From NCBI GenBank assembly GCA_020073585.1, contig JAIQEV010000018.1:1-63871 (forward strand): DNA of 63,871 nucleotides, read 5' to 3'. Source of the DNA: Terriglobia bacterium (GTDB lineage Bacteria; Acidobacteriota; Terriglobia; Acidiferrales; UBA7541). This document shows, piece by piece, positions 18,282-27,893 of the stretch. Both the position numbers and the translations under genes were made by a program. Position 1 is the stretch's first letter, and each line of letters opens with the position of its first letter. The notes beneath the pieces are model-generated. The model made no database searches. It saw nothing but the letters and a program-made list of their open reading frames with translations, and had not been told where the DNA came from.

Positions 18282-19733
18282 ATGGGCTCCGCTCCCGGAT
18301 GGGATCACATGAAAGCAAAAGTGCAGGTCATGAAGTTTGGCGGTACCTCGGTTGGCGATGCCGCCTGCATCGCCCGCTCGGCGCAGATCGCCGCCGGCGC
18401 GGCGAAGGACAGTGCCGTCGTCGTGGTGGTTTCGGCCATGAGCGGCGTGACCAACCGCCTGATTGACGCCGCCCGGCGCGCGGAAACCGGCGATCGCCAG
18501 GCGGGCGCCGCTCTCCTCGACACTTTGCGTCAGCAGCATGAGGCCGTGCTCGCCGCGCTGGTCGCCGCCCAGGAAGCGCGCCAGCCCGTACTGCGCCGTC
18601 TGCAGGAGATTTTCGCGGAAGGCCAGCGGCTGTATGACGGCACCGCGCTGCTCCGCGAGCTGACGCCGCGCACTCTCGATTCCATCTCCAGCCTCGGCGA
18701 GCGCCTCTCCGCTCCGCTCTTCGCCGGCGCTCTCGCCGCGCTCGGCGTGCGCAGCGAAGCCGTGGAAGCCACCGAATTGATCGTGACCGATGCCTATCAC
18801 GGCGGCGCCGAACCCCGCATGGACCGCACCCGCGAGCGCTGCGAAGCGCGCCTCCGCCCCTTGCTGCAGACGGGCATCGTTCCCGTCGTCACCGGCTTCA
18901 TCGGCGCTACCTCCGAAGGCGTTCTGACCACCCTCGGCCGCGGCGGCTCCGATTATTCCGCCACGATTCTGGGCGCGGCCCTGGGCGCCGGCGAGATCAT
19001 CATCTGGACCGACGTGGACGGCGTTTTGACGGCCGATCCGCGCCTCGTTCCCGAAGCCCGCACCATTCCGGAAATTTCCTACCGCGAAGCCGCCGAGCTC
19101 GCCTACTTCGGCGCCAAGGTCCTGCACCCCAAGACGCTCCGCGAAGTCATCCCCGCGGGCATCCCGGTCTGGATCCGCAACAGCTTTGCCCCCGAGCGCC
19201 CCGGCACGGTGATCACCCGCGAGGGCCGCCGCATCGGCGGGGGCGTCAAGGCGCTCACCGCCATCCGCGACGTGGCCCTCATCAGCGTCGGCGGCCCGGG
19301 CATCGTCGGCGTTCCCGACGTCGTGGGCCGCACCTTTTCCACTACCGCGGAGCTGCGCGCCAGCGTCCTGCTCATCTCCCAGTCCTCCTCCCAGAACGAC
19401 ATCTGCTTCATCGTTTCCGCGGCCGACGCCCAGCGCACCGTCGAGGCCCTGCGCCACGAATTTGCCCAGGACCTGGCGCACCAGGTCGTCGAGCACATCA
19501 CCGTAGATCCGCATATCGCCATCGTGGCCGTCGTCGGCGAAAGAATGCATGGCACGCCGGGCATTGCCGGACAAACCTTCAACGCCCTGGGGCGCGAGAG
19601 CATCAACATCATCGCCATCGCGCAGGGCTCTTCGGAGACCAACATTTCCTTCGTCGTGGAAGACCAGGCCATGAAAGCGGCGCTGCTGGCCACGCATCGC
19701 GAATTCGGCCTGCACTCCCCGCTTTCCGATTGA
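18282..19733 (+). CDS. lysC: Aspartate kinase
   Basis: Phosphorylates aspartate, the first step towards lysine, threonine and methionine. The kinase domain starts VMKFGGTSVGD and includes FIGATSEGVLTTLGRGGSDYSA and the WTDVDGV segment. Two ACT domains follow (about 325-480) for allosteric amino-acid binding (NIIAIAQGSSETNISFVV at the end). Length (about 483) fits monofunctional class III-type aspartokinases. AGAAGG precedes the ATG at 18282. The ATG at 18309, which starts KAKVQVMKFGG, is the alternative and matches the family N-terminus better, so the start is uncertain by nine codons. Confidence 0.94.
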   Translation: MGSAPGWDHMKAKVQVMKFGGTSVGDAACIARSAQIAAGAAKDSAVVVVVSAMSGVTNRLIDAARRAETGDRQAGAALLDTLRQQHEAVLAALVAAQEARQPVLRRLQEIFAEGQRLYDGTALLRELTPRTLDSISSLGERLSAPLFAGALAALGVRSEAVEATELIVTDAYHGGAEPRMDRTRERCEARLRPLLQTGIVPVVTGFIGATSEGVLTTLGRGGSDYSATILGAALGAGEIIIWTDVDGVLTADPRLVPEARTIPEISYREAAELAYFGAKVLHPKTLREVIPAGIPVWIRNSFAPERPGTVITREGRRIGGGVKALTAIRDVALISVGGPGIVGVPDVVGRTFSTTAELRASVLLISQSSSQNDICFIVSAADAQRTVEALRHEFAQDLAHQVVEHITVDPHIAIVAVVGERMHGTPGIAGQTFNALGRESINIIAIAQGSSETNISFVVEDQAMKAALLATHREFGLHSPLSD

Positions 19734-19737
19734 AGAG

Positions 19738-19782
19738 AAAAAATGCTGCCCCGGCCTGTTCCGGATTCGCTCCCGGGGCAGC
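19738..19782 (-). terminator. Rho-independent terminator of the aminotransferase gene
   Basis: GCTGCCCCGG pairs with CCGGGGCAGC around an 18-base loop. Read on the minus strand the stem is followed by ATTTTTT, so it should end transcripts of the minus-strand aminotransferase. It may also act on the convergent aspartokinase message, where the T-run is weak. Confidence 0.7.
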
Positions 19783-19826
19783 TTGTTCGCTAGAGCTGTC
19801 TTTCCGCCCGGCGTTCTGCATCCCTC

Positions 19827-20984
19827 TCAAAAGCTCGCCAGCAGCCGCCGCATCCCCTCCGCAAACTCCCCCTCCGGCGTGATCAGGCTCACCACCAGGT
19901 AGCCTTCGGCGGGAAAGTCGTAGAAGTGGCCGGGATGCACGTACACGTTCTTCTCCGTCAGCAGCGCGATCGCCAGCTCTTCGTCCGAACGCGTCGCCGG
20001 CACCCGCAGCACGGCATACCATCCGCCTTCCACCTCCAGCCGCGCGCACGTTTTCTGTCCCGCCACCTGCCGGTCCAGTTCCGCCAGATTCTCGCGCACC
20101 CGCCCCAGCAACTGCTTCTGAAACCCGTGCCGCTGCTCCAGAAACACCGGCAGCGCCAGTTGCACGGGAGCATTCATCGAAAGATAGGTGTCGGCAATCA
20201 CCTCCAGCCGCGCCAGCGCCTGCCCCTTCGCCGGCGCCGGCCCGCTGGTGATCAGCCACGCCGCCTTCATCTGTGGCAGCCCGGAAATTTTCGAGAGCCC
20301 GCTCAGCGTGAACGTCAGCGCCCCGCCATTCCCGGCGAAACTGCCCGGCGCTGCTCTCCCGAGCGCAAAATCCAGAAACACCTCGTCGGCGATCACCGCC
20401 ATCCCCCGCGCCGCGCAGAGCGCATTCAGCCGCGCCATCTCTTTCGCCTTGCAGAAATGCCCGGTCGGATTGTTCGGGTGCACTACGATCACGCCCCGCG
20501 TGCGCGGCGTGATCGCCTGCTCCAGCGCGTGAAAATCGATCTGCCAGCCGTGGTCGTAGAGCAGCGGATAACGCACCACCCGCACATCCTGGATGTCCGC
20601 GAGGAAGCCGAAGAGCGGATAGCTCGGCTCCGGCGCCAGCAGTTCGTCCCCAGGATTGCACAACGTGCGGAATACGTAAGTGTAGACTTCGCTGGTGCTG
20701 GTGGTGAGAAAGATCTCCTCGGCCGCAACATCTATATTGCGCGCGGCATAGTAGCCGGCCACCGCCCGCCGCGCGCTCTCCAGCCCCCGCGCATCCGGCT
20801 CGTAGCTCAGCGCCGCCGGATTCGCCAGCGCCCCCAGAATCGCCGCGCGGTCGTAATCGAATCCGCACGCCGTGGGATTCGACGCGCTCAAATCCAGCAG
20901 CGGCTTTCCCGCCGCGCGGTGCCGCGCCAGCGCCACGCTCAGCCGGTTCGCCTCCAGGTTCCAGTTGGTGCGCTCAGCAAACAT
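19827..20984 (-). CDS. Pyridoxal-phosphate aminotransferase, class I/II fold
   Basis: 385-residue cytosolic PLP enzyme. The N-terminus has LLDLSASNPT, like LLLDLSxGxP in class I. The cofactor region reads FTLSGLSKISGLPQMK, with SKISG supplying the Schiff-base lysine. VVHPNNPTG is the conserved substrate and cofactor segment. The start at 20984 begins just before the substrate-binding arm; upstream in-frame codons lie in repeat-rich intergenic DNA. The substrate is unknown. Relatives include alanine- and tyrosine-type aminotransferases. A strong minus-strand terminator follows it. Confidence 0.88.
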   Translation of the reverse strand: MFAERTNWNLEANRLSVALARHRAAGKPLLDLSASNPTACGFDYDRAAILGALANPAALSYEPDARGLESARRAVAGYYAARNIDVAAEEIFLTTSTSEVYTYVFRTLCNPGDELLAPEPSYPLFGFLADIQDVRVVRYPLLYDHGWQIDFHALEQAITPRTRGVIVVHPNNPTGHFCKAKEMARLNALCAARGMAVIADEVFLDFALGRAAPGSFAGNGGALTFTLSGLSKISGLPQMKAAWLITSGPAPAKGQALARLEVIADTYLSMNAPVQLALPVFLEQRHGFQKQLLGRVRENLAELDRQVAGQKTCARLEVEGGWYAVLRVPATRSDEELAIALLTEKNVYVHPGHFYDFPAEGYLVVSLITPEGEFAEGMRRLLASF

Positions 20985-21131
20985 GGTGCGTGCGCCTCGC
21001 TGCAGCTCCGCGTTGGGCGGCAGGCCAGGCAATATCCTGCTCCATGGCCCCAGCAACGCGAAAGGGTAACACGGGCCCGCCCGGATCGCCTGCCACCGCC
21101 ACCGCCGGGGCCGCCCCAGCCTGCGGCAGGG

Positions 21132-21156
21132 GGGGTGCACATTTGGTGTACACCCC
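21132..21156. promoter_or_regulatory. Near-perfect 25-bp inverted repeat between divergent genes
   Basis: GGGGTGCACA and TGTACACCCC flank TTTGG with one mismatch. It lies between the divergent aminotransferase (start 20984) and the DUF4440-like gene (start 21273). The symmetry suggests a dimeric repressor or activator site. The 288-base gap also holds a G/C-rich tract; I see no sure promoter. Confidence 0.4.
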
Positions 21157-21272
21157 AGTTCCCGCTGGCGAATCCATAGTAGAGTGAATTCATCATACTC
21201 ATACAAACTTCTCGGACGTCCAGCGGCCTAATTCGATCACGAGCACAATCTCCCTGACGGAGGTCTGAGAAC

Positions 21273-21743
21273 ATGTCGCTACTTTGGAAACGCACTCTGC
21301 TGGCGGTTCTGGCGGGTCTGCTGGTGCTGGGCGCGGCGCTCGCGCAAACCAAAGCGGCGGGCTATGCCGCCACGGAGCAGACCGTAACCAAGCTCGAGCA
21401 GGAGTGGTTCACCCTGCAGCTCGCTCACGATTGGGGCAAGCTCACCAGCATGGTCTCCGACGATTTCATCCTCACCGAGTCCGACGGCAAGCTGGGCAAC
21501 CGCGACTCCATGCTTGCTGGATACAAGGAAGAGGCGGGGATGACGCTCAGCATCAAGATGAACTTCCTGGTTTCCCACGCCGTGGCCGCCAACGTCGTTA
21601 TCGCCACGGGCCTCGACGATATCACTCTCAAGCAAAAAGACGGCCGGATCACCCACCGCTACGAGCGCTTCACCGACACCTGGATTCATCGCGACGCCCG
21701 CTGGCAGTGCGTCGCCGAGCAGCTCACCCTCTCCCACCCCTAG
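21273..21743 (+). CDS. Exported DUF4440/SnoaL-like (NTF2-fold) protein
   Basis: 156 residues with a clear signal peptide (LLAVLAGLLVLGAALAQ). The mature part is a single NTF2-like cone: an N-terminal helix (VTKLEQEWFTLQLAHDWGKL), a SDDFILTESDGK turn and a strand pattern ending FTDTWIHRDARWQCVAEQ. This resembles DUF4440 proteins, found as stand-alone periplasmic domains without a defined reaction. GGAGG precedes the ATG. It is likely transcribed alone; the formate dehydrogenase operon behind it has its own promoter. Confidence 0.8.
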   Translation: MSLLWKRTLLAVLAGLLVLGAALAQTKAAGYAATEQTVTKLEQEWFTLQLAHDWGKLTSMVSDDFILTESDGKLGNRDSMLAGYKEEAGMTLSIKMNFLVSHAVAANVVIATGLDDITLKQKDGRITHRYERFTDTWIHRDARWQCVAEQLTLSHP

Positions 21744-21877
21744 CAAGCAGGGTGCTGCAAGGCGCTCGGAAGACTGTCCCCCGAAGGCCCCGGCGGTTCT
21801 TGCCGAGGCCGGTCGCCGCAACAAATTTCGCATCTCGCGTTTCGATTTTCGTCTTTTGCCTGCTCCCTTTGTAACTG

Positions 21878-21906
21878 TTGACAATCTCTCCAATCGGGAG
21901 TAAATC
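21878..21906 (+). promoter_or_regulatory. Candidate promoter of the formate dehydrogenase operon
   Basis: A perfect TTGACA -35 is followed by 17 bases and TAAATC, about 55 bases before the alpha-subunit start. CTCTCC-aatc-GGGAG forms a small imperfect dyad in the spacer and may be a regulator site. Confidence 0.55.
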
Positions 21907-21959
21907 AAGGGCATTGTTGCTGCCCGTTGCGGCGACTTTTCCCGAAAGAGGTGCGGCCT

Positions 21960-24900
21960 ATGCATCCTACTCGCCGGGACTTCCTGAAAGTCGGCACCAT
22001 CGGTGGCTTGGCGGCATCCGTTCTGGGTTTTGATCTGGCCCCGGCCTATGCCCAGCTCCGCACACTCAAGATCGCCCGCGCCACGGAGACCCGCTCCACC
22101 TGCCCCTACTGCTCGGTGAGCTGCGGCGTCCTCATCTACACCATCGGCGACAAGGCCAAGAACGTCACCCCCCAGGTCATCCACGTCGAGGGCGACCCCG
22201 ACCACCCCATCAATCGCGGCACGCTCTGCCCCAAGGGCGCCTCCCTCGAGCAGGACATCCTGAACGAGCGCCGCCTCACCAAGCCGCAGGTCCGCCGCCC
22301 CGGCTCCGATCACTGGGAAGACATCACCTGGGACGACGCCCTCAACGAGATCGCCCAGCGCGTCAAGAAGACCCGCGACGCCACCTTCATCGAGAAGGAC
22401 GCCGCCGGCCACAGCGTCAACCGCCTCGAATCCATCGCCTGGACCGGCGGCTGCACCGACACCAACGAGTTCAACTACCTCGTCGTCAAGGCCATGCGCA
22501 GCCTCGGCGTCGTGCACTTGGAAAACCAGGCCAGAGTTTGACACGCCCCCACGGTCTCAAGTTTGGGACCAACGTTCGGACGGGGCGCGATGACCAATGG
22601 CTGGGTGGACATCAAGAACACCGACTTGATGCTCATCATGGGCGGCAACCCCGCCGAAAACCATCCCTGTGGCTTCAAGTGGGCCCTCGAGGCCAAGCGC
22701 AACCGCAACGCCAAAATGCTCGTGGTCGATCCGCGCTTCACGCGCACCGCCTCCGTCGCCGATCTCTTCTGCCAGATCCGAGCCGGCGCGGACATCGCCT
22801 TCCTCGGCGGCCTCATCCGCTACGCCATCGAGAACAACCGCATCGCCAAGGACTACCTCCTCCACTACACCAACGCCGCCTTCCTCGTGAAAGAGAGCTT
22901 CAAGCTCCCCGAGGACGGCGTCTTCTCCGGCTTCGACGCCAAGACCCAGTCCTACGACAAATCCAGTTGGAACTATTCCCCCGGCGACGCCTCCGGCAAA
23001 GCCCTCCACGAGCCGCACGCCGCCGCGCCCGCGCATCCCGCCCCCGGCGCGCCTCCGCCGCCTCCTCCGTCCATGCCCGAAAAGGTCGCCTACGACTTCG
23101 CGCTGCACAACCCCAACTGCGTCTTCCAGCTTCTCCGTAAGCACTATTCCCGCTACACCCCGGAGATGGTCGCGCGCATCACCGGCATCCCCCAGGCGGA
23201 GTTCCTGAAGGCCGCCGAGCTCTTCACCTCCATCCGCAAGGACGGCGACATGAAGAAAGTCGCCACCATCATCTACGCCGTCGGCTGGACCCACCATTCC
23301 TTCGGCACCCAGATCATCCGCACCGCCGCCATTCTGCAGCTCCTTCTCGGCAATGTCGGCCGCGCCGGAGGCGGCGTCAACGCCCTCCGCGGCCACTCCA
23401 ACATTCAGGGCGCCACGGATATGGCCGGCATCTTCGACGTTCTCCCCGGCTATCTCAAGGTTCCCACCCCCGCCGACGGCTCCTTCGCCGGCTGGATGAA
23501 GCGCCTCACCCCCAAGCCCGCCAAGCCCGGCCAGTGGGACTCCTTCAACTATTGGAGCAACACCCCCAAATTCGCGGTCAGCTTTCTCAAAGCCCTCTAT
23601 GGCGACGCCGCCACCAAGCAGAACGACTGGGCCTACGACTTCCTCCCCAAAGTGGACCGCAACTTCTCCTGGGTCCACCTCTGGGACAACATGTACAACG
23701 GCATCGTCAAAGGCCTCTTCGCCTTCGGCATGAACGGCGTGGCCATCGGCCCGGACAGCAGCAAGAACATCGACGCCCTCAAGAAAGCCGACTGGCTCGT
23801 CGTCGGCGAAATCTATCCCGACGAAACCAGCGAATTCTGGAAGGCCCCCGGCATCTCCCTCGAGGAGATGAAAAAAATTCAGACCACCGTCTATCGCCTG
23901 CCCTGCGCCGGCTTCGCCGAAAAAGACGGTTCCTTCACCAACTCCGCGCGCTGGCTGCAATGGAAGAACGCCGCCCTGCCCGTGCCCTTCGGCTGCCGCC
24001 TGGACCAGGCCATCCTCGCCCAGCTCTTCCTCAAGGTCCGCGACCTCTACAAAAAGGAGGGCGGCAAGTTCCCCGATCCCATCCTCAAGCTCTCCTGGAA
24101 CTACACCGACCCGGCAAATCCCGCGCTCAGCGAAGTGCTCAAGGAGATCAACGGCAAAGCCCTCGCCGATCTCGAGGACCCCAAGACCAAGCAGCAGATC
24201 AAGACCGGCCAGCAGCTCCCCGGCTTCGCCTGGCTCAAGGACGACGGCGCCACCGCCTGCGGCAACTGGATCTACTCCGGCTCCTTCACCGAAGCCGGCA
24301 ATCTCACCATGCGTCGCGGCACCGAAGATCCCTCCGGTCTGGGCATCTATCCCAACTGGGCCTGGTCCTGGCCCGCCAACCGCCGCGTCCTCTATAACCG
24401 CGCCTCCTGCGATCTCGACGGCAAGCCCTGGGATCCTTCCCGGCGCCAGGTCTGGTGGAGCGAAGCCGCCCAGAAGTGGGCCGGCAACGACGTTCCCGAC
24501 TTCAAGGCCGACTCCGCGCCCAAGGATCATATGGGCCCGTTCATCATGAATCCCGAAGGCGTCGGCCGCATCTTCGCGCCCCTCGCCGCTTTCGCCGATG
24601 GCCCGCTCCCCGAATTCTACGAGCCCATGGAGAGCCCCATCGACAATCCCCTCCATCCCCTGCAGACCCACAGCCCCGTCGTCAAGCGCTTCAAGACCCC
24701 CGCCGACAAGTACGGCTCGCCCAAGGACGGCTACGCCGTCGTCTGCACCACCTACCGCCTCGCCGAGCACTACCACTACTGGACCAAGAATAATCCCGTG
24801 AACGTGCAGCTCGTTCCCGAGCCCTTCGTCGAGATCCCCGTCGAGCTGGCCGGCGACCTGGGCCTGCGCGGCGGCGAAAAAGTCAAAGTCACCAGCGCGC

Positions 24901-25133
24901 GCGGCGAATACATCGCCAAAGCCCTGGTCACCCGCCGCATCAAGCCCATGCTCATCGACGGCAGGAAAACCTATCAGATCGGCGTCCCCATCCACTGGGG
25001 CTACCGCGGCATCGCCGAGGACGCCGGCAAGACCGCGCGGACCCTGGCCAATCTCCTCTCCCCCACGATCATCGATCCCAACGCGCACACCCCGGAGTTC
25101 AAGGGCTTCCTCGTCAAGGTGGAAAGGGTATAG
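21960..25133 (+). CDS. Formate dehydrogenase alpha subunit, selenocysteine-containing (UGA at 22539-22541)
   Basis: Periplasm-facing molybdenum (or tungsten) bis-MGD enzyme of the FdnG/FdoG type that oxidises formate to CO2. Reading the in-frame TGA as selenocysteine gives about 1057 residues with Sec194. The local protein is NQARV-U-HAPTV, matching the NxARVUHxPTV motif of Sec formate dehydrogenases (Sec196 in E. coli FdnG). Both halves are in the same frame. The N-terminus is a Tat signal (TRRDFLKVG). A [4Fe-4S] cluster site is present (CPYCSVSCG with Cys48, Cys51 and Cys55, and Cys90 in LCPKGA). A Pro/Ala-rich insert lies near residue 350. AGAGGT precedes the ATG. The gene heads an operon with beta, gamma and FdhE. 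A conventional gene caller would split it into two at 22541. Confidence 0.95.
22545..22586 (+). promoter_or_regulatory. SECIS-like hairpin for UGA recoding in the formate dehydrogenase mRNA
   Basis: Starting 11 bases after the UGA, GGTCTCA pairs with TGGGACC (seven pairs including one U-G) around the loop AGTT, which carries the GU dinucleotide important for SelB in E. coli. A basal GCCCC/GGGGC pairing (22545-22549 with 22582-22586) can extend it. Position and shape fit a bacterial SECIS; function is inferred. Confidence 0.75.
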
Positions 25134-25135
25134 GC

Positions 25136-26026
25136 ATGAGCCAGGCCACACTGCGCATTCGGAAAATGTCCGGCCATGCCGGCCCGGTTCCCGGCGCGGG
25201 CACCCAGCGCGAGCTGCAGGTCTGCAAGCTGATTGACGTCACCACCTGCATCGGCTGCAAAGCCTGTGAAGTCGCCTGCCTCGAGTGGAACGCCCTCCCC
25301 TACCGCGAGACCCTCTTCGAGAACACCTACCAGACCATGCCCGAAACGGCCTGGAACTTTTGGAACCTCATCAAGTTCAACGAATACGAGCGCCCCGACG
25401 GCTCGCTCATGTGGCTCATGCGCAAGGACCAGTGCATGCACTGCGCCGAGCCCGGCTGCCTGGCGGCCTGTCCCGCCGACGCCGCCATCGTCCAGTACGC
25501 CAACGGCGTCGTCGACTTCCAGCAGGATCATTGCATCGGCTGCGGCTACTGCGTCAGCGGCTGCCCCTTCAACATCCCCAAGTTCAACTCCAGCACCAAA
25601 AAAGTTTTCAAGTGCACGTTCTGTTCCGACCGCGTCTCCGAAGGTCTGGAACCCGCCTGCATCAAGGCCTGTCCCAGCGGCTGCTTGCACTTCGGCACGA
25701 AAGACGACATGAAAGAGCTCGCCGCACAGCGCGCCTCGCAGTTGCGCGAACATTTCGGCTTCCCCAACGCCGGCGTCTATGACCCCCCGGGCGTCGGCGG
25801 CACCGGCGTCATCTACGTCCTGCACGACGCCAGCAACCCCGAACAGTACGGCGGCCTGCCGAAAAATCCCGCCATTCCCTGGGTCGTCAAGCTCTGGAAG
25901 GGCCCCGTCAAGTGGCTCGGCAACCTGGCCATTGCCGGCGGCATCATCGCCGTCACCCTGCACTATCTGCGCTACGGCGCCAAGATCGTCAAGGAAGACA
26001 ACCGCGCGGAAGGAGGCCAGCCATGA
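25136..26026 (+). CDS. Formate dehydrogenase beta subunit (4x[4Fe-4S] ferredoxin)
   Basis: Electron-transfer subunit of 296 residues passing electrons from the alpha subunit to the membrane cytochrome. Four cysteine groups are seen: CIGCKACEVAC; CMHCAEPGCLAACP; CIGCGYCVSGCP; CTFCSDRVSEGLEPACIKACP. These fit four cubane clusters as in FdnH. A C-terminal membrane helix (LAIAGGIIAVTLHYLRYG, about 263-283) anchors it with the bulk outside the cytoplasm. It starts two bases after the alpha stop and its own stop overlaps the gamma start (ATGA). Confidence 0.95.
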   Translation: MSQATLRIRKMSGHAGPVPGAGTQRELQVCKLIDVTTCIGCKACEVACLEWNALPYRETLFENTYQTMPETAWNFWNLIKFNEYERPDGSLMWLMRKDQCMHCAEPGCLAACPADAAIVQYANGVVDFQQDHCIGCGYCVSGCPFNIPKFNSSTKKVFKCTFCSDRVSEGLEPACIKACPSGCLHFGTKDDMKELAAQRASQLREHFGFPNAGVYDPPGVGGTGVIYVLHDASNPEQYGGLPKNPAIPWVVKLWKGPVKWLGNLAIAGGIIAVTLHYLRYGAKIVKEDNRAEGGQP

Positions 26027-26703
26027 GCAGCGGCCGCACTCTGCCTCTGAGTTCCGCCGCCGGCGCATCCGGCCAGCGCCTCCTGCGCTACACCCTTGCC
26101 GAGCGCGTCAACCACTGGATCGCCACCCTCTCCTACATCTATCTCCTTCTCACCGGCCTGGCTTTCTGGTCTCCCTATCTCTTCTGGCTGGTGATTTTTT
26201 CCGGCGGCGGCCCCGCGGCCCGCTTCTGGCATCCCTGGGTGGGACTCCTCTTCACCGCCTCGGTGCTCTATATGTATGCGCTGTGGCGCGGCGACATGCT
26301 GCTCACTCCCGCCGACCTCGTCTGGCGCCGCTCCGTGCTGAGCTACATCCGCAACGAGGACGAGCACCTTCCTCCCGTTGGCCGCTTCAACATGGGCCAG
26401 AAGCAGTTCTTCTGGCTGATGCTGGGCGGCGGCGTCCTCCTGGCCCTCTCCGGCTTCGGCCTCTGGTTCGTCGACGCGCTGCCCTGGAGCCTGCGCTATC
26501 TCCGCTACCTCGCGATCTTCCTCCACGTGGTCTTTGCCCTGGCCACCATCGGCGGCTTCATCGTCCACGTCTATATGGGCACCGCCGTCGTGCGCGGCGG
26601 CTTCACCTCCATTCTCCGCGGCGAAGTCTCCGCCGGCTGGGCTAGGCTCCATCATCGCCTCTGGTACGACCAGGTCACCGGCGCTTCCTCGCGGAAAAAA
26701 TGA
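26023..26703 (+). CDS. Formate dehydrogenase gamma subunit (cytochrome b556)
   Basis: Four-helix membrane cytochrome b of 226 residues that takes electrons from the beta subunit and reduces quinone. TMs are about 30-50, 66-84, 122-142 and 155-178. Histidines suited to haem b are in ERVNHWIATLSYIYLLLTG (TM1) and IFLHVVFALATIGGFIVHVY (last TM). The family match is FdnI/FdoI. ATGA overlaps with both neighbours fix the start and show tight translational coupling. Confidence 0.93.
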   Translation: MSSGRTLPLSSAAGASGQRLLRYTLAERVNHWIATLSYIYLLLTGLAFWSPYLFWLVIFSGGGPAARFWHPWVGLLFTASVLYMYALWRGDMLLTPADLVWRRSVLSYIRNEDEHLPPVGRFNMGQKQFFWLMLGGGVLLALSGFGLWFVDALPWSLRYLRYLAIFLHVVFALATIGGFIVHVYMGTAVVRGGFTSILRGEVSAGWARLHHRLWYDQVTGASSRKK

Positions 26704-27515
26704 AGAAGTTCTCCTGGGACGCGCGCCTCCGCCGCGCCGCACAACTGGCCGCCGCCTATCCCTTCGCCGCGGAAATCCTGTGCTTCTACCAGCCCCTCGC
26801 GCGCTTTCAGAAAGATCTCGACGCCCGCCTCCGCGCCTCCTGCGGCCCCGCGGCGATCTCTCCCGAAGCCGCCGCGCTGCGCCAGCCCTTGGATCTTTCC
26901 CTCCTGCTCCCCCAATTTCCCCTCTTCCTCGCGCTCATCGAAAGCGTCGCTCCCGCCCCGCTCGCCCAACTGGCCCGCGAACTGCTCCTCGAAGGCAGCG
27001 CCCCCTGGGTGCGGCTCCTCAGCGCCTACTGGGACGGCGACCGCCACGGCGAAAATCTCGCCGAGAACCCGCGCTTCTTCTTCGCCCGCGCCTTCCTGCA
27101 GCCCTATGCCGAATTTCTCGCCGAACACGCCGCCAGCCCCGCGCCCGGCTCCGCGCCGCGCTTCTGTCCAATCTGCGGCGGCCTGCCCCAGTGCGGCGTC
27201 CTGCGCCAGGAGGGCGACGGCGCCAAGCGCTCGCTCCTCTGTTCGGTCTGCGCCACCGAATGGGACTTCCGCCGCATCGTCTGCCCCGCCTGCGGGGAAG
27301 AAAACGTGGACCATCTGGCCGTCTACACCGCCGCCGAATTCAAGCACCTCCGCCTCGAAGCCTGCGACACCTGCCGCATCTTCATCACCACCGTGGATCT
27401 CACCAAGGACGGCTTCGCCGTTCCCCAGGTGGATGAGCTGGCCGCCATTCCCCTGAGCTTGTGGGCCCAGGAAAACTCCTACGTCAAATTGCAGCCCAAC
27501 CTCCTGGGCACCTGA
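26700..27515 (+). CDS. fdhE: Formate dehydrogenase accessory protein FdhE
   Basis: Cytoplasmic chaperone of 271 residues needed to activate respiratory formate dehydrogenases; it binds iron by paired cysteines. Motifs seen are CPICGG, CSVCATEWDF, CPACGEEN and CDTCR, in the usual order within the C-terminal half. The N-terminal helical half has the expected length. It overlaps the gamma gene by four bases, so the whole unit alpha-beta-gamma-fdhE is one transcript. No terminator stem is obvious after it. Confidence 0.93.
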   Translation: MKKFSWDARLRRAAQLAAAYPFAAEILCFYQPLARFQKDLDARLRASCGPAAISPEAAALRQPLDLSLLLPQFPLFLALIESVAPAPLAQLARELLLEGSAPWVRLLSAYWDGDRHGENLAENPRFFFARAFLQPYAEFLAEHAASPAPGSAPRFCPICGGLPQCGVLRQEGDGAKRSLLCSVCATEWDFRRIVCPACGEENVDHLAVYTAAEFKHLRLEACDTCRIFITTVDLTKDGFAVPQVDELAAIPLSLWAQENSYVKLQPNLLGT

Positions 27516-27893
27516 CCCCGGCCGCCGCTCGGCAATTTGTGCCTGGGCGGAAAGTTCACCGCTTTGCGCTCACAGAAATGGTTGTGAGTTTTTATCAGCG
27601 TGTCATCCTGTTTTGACGGTACTGCGCCGGGACGCACTTCCTGCGGAGTCTTACTGCGGAGAACGCAAACCCGGTTTCGCAAATTCCGATGGGGCCTCTT
27701 TCGGCAGCGGCACATCCGCTTCCGCTTCTTTCCGGTGCCGCGGAAATTCTGCATACGGCTTGCGCGCCTCGCTCGTCGCCCCCGCCGGCGCCGCCTCCCC
27801 CGCGGGCTGGCAAAAATATGCGCCCGCAAGCCCTGGACGCGCTATAGTGCGCCCAGTACGAGCTCGCATCTTCGCCCTGGAGAGGAGATTGCT
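27516..27893. other. Intergenic region, 378 bases
   Basis: No gene is supported here. It holds TATAGT about 50 bases before the next start (a possible -10) and a repeated CTGCGGAG motif. The codon-like stretches in it have no family resemblance. Confidence 0.4.

Noticed and set aside
22539-22541. A frameshift or nonsense mutation splitting the formate dehydrogenase gene
   Set aside because: Both sides are in the same frame, the flanks match the Sec motif, and a SECIS-like hairpin follows. Selenocysteine is the better reading.
22557-25151. An 864-residue minus-strand frame opposite the formate dehydrogenase alpha gene
   Set aside because: It is antisense to a well-supported gene. Its Gly/Val/Glu-rich product is a by-product of the codon bias of the plus-strand gene.
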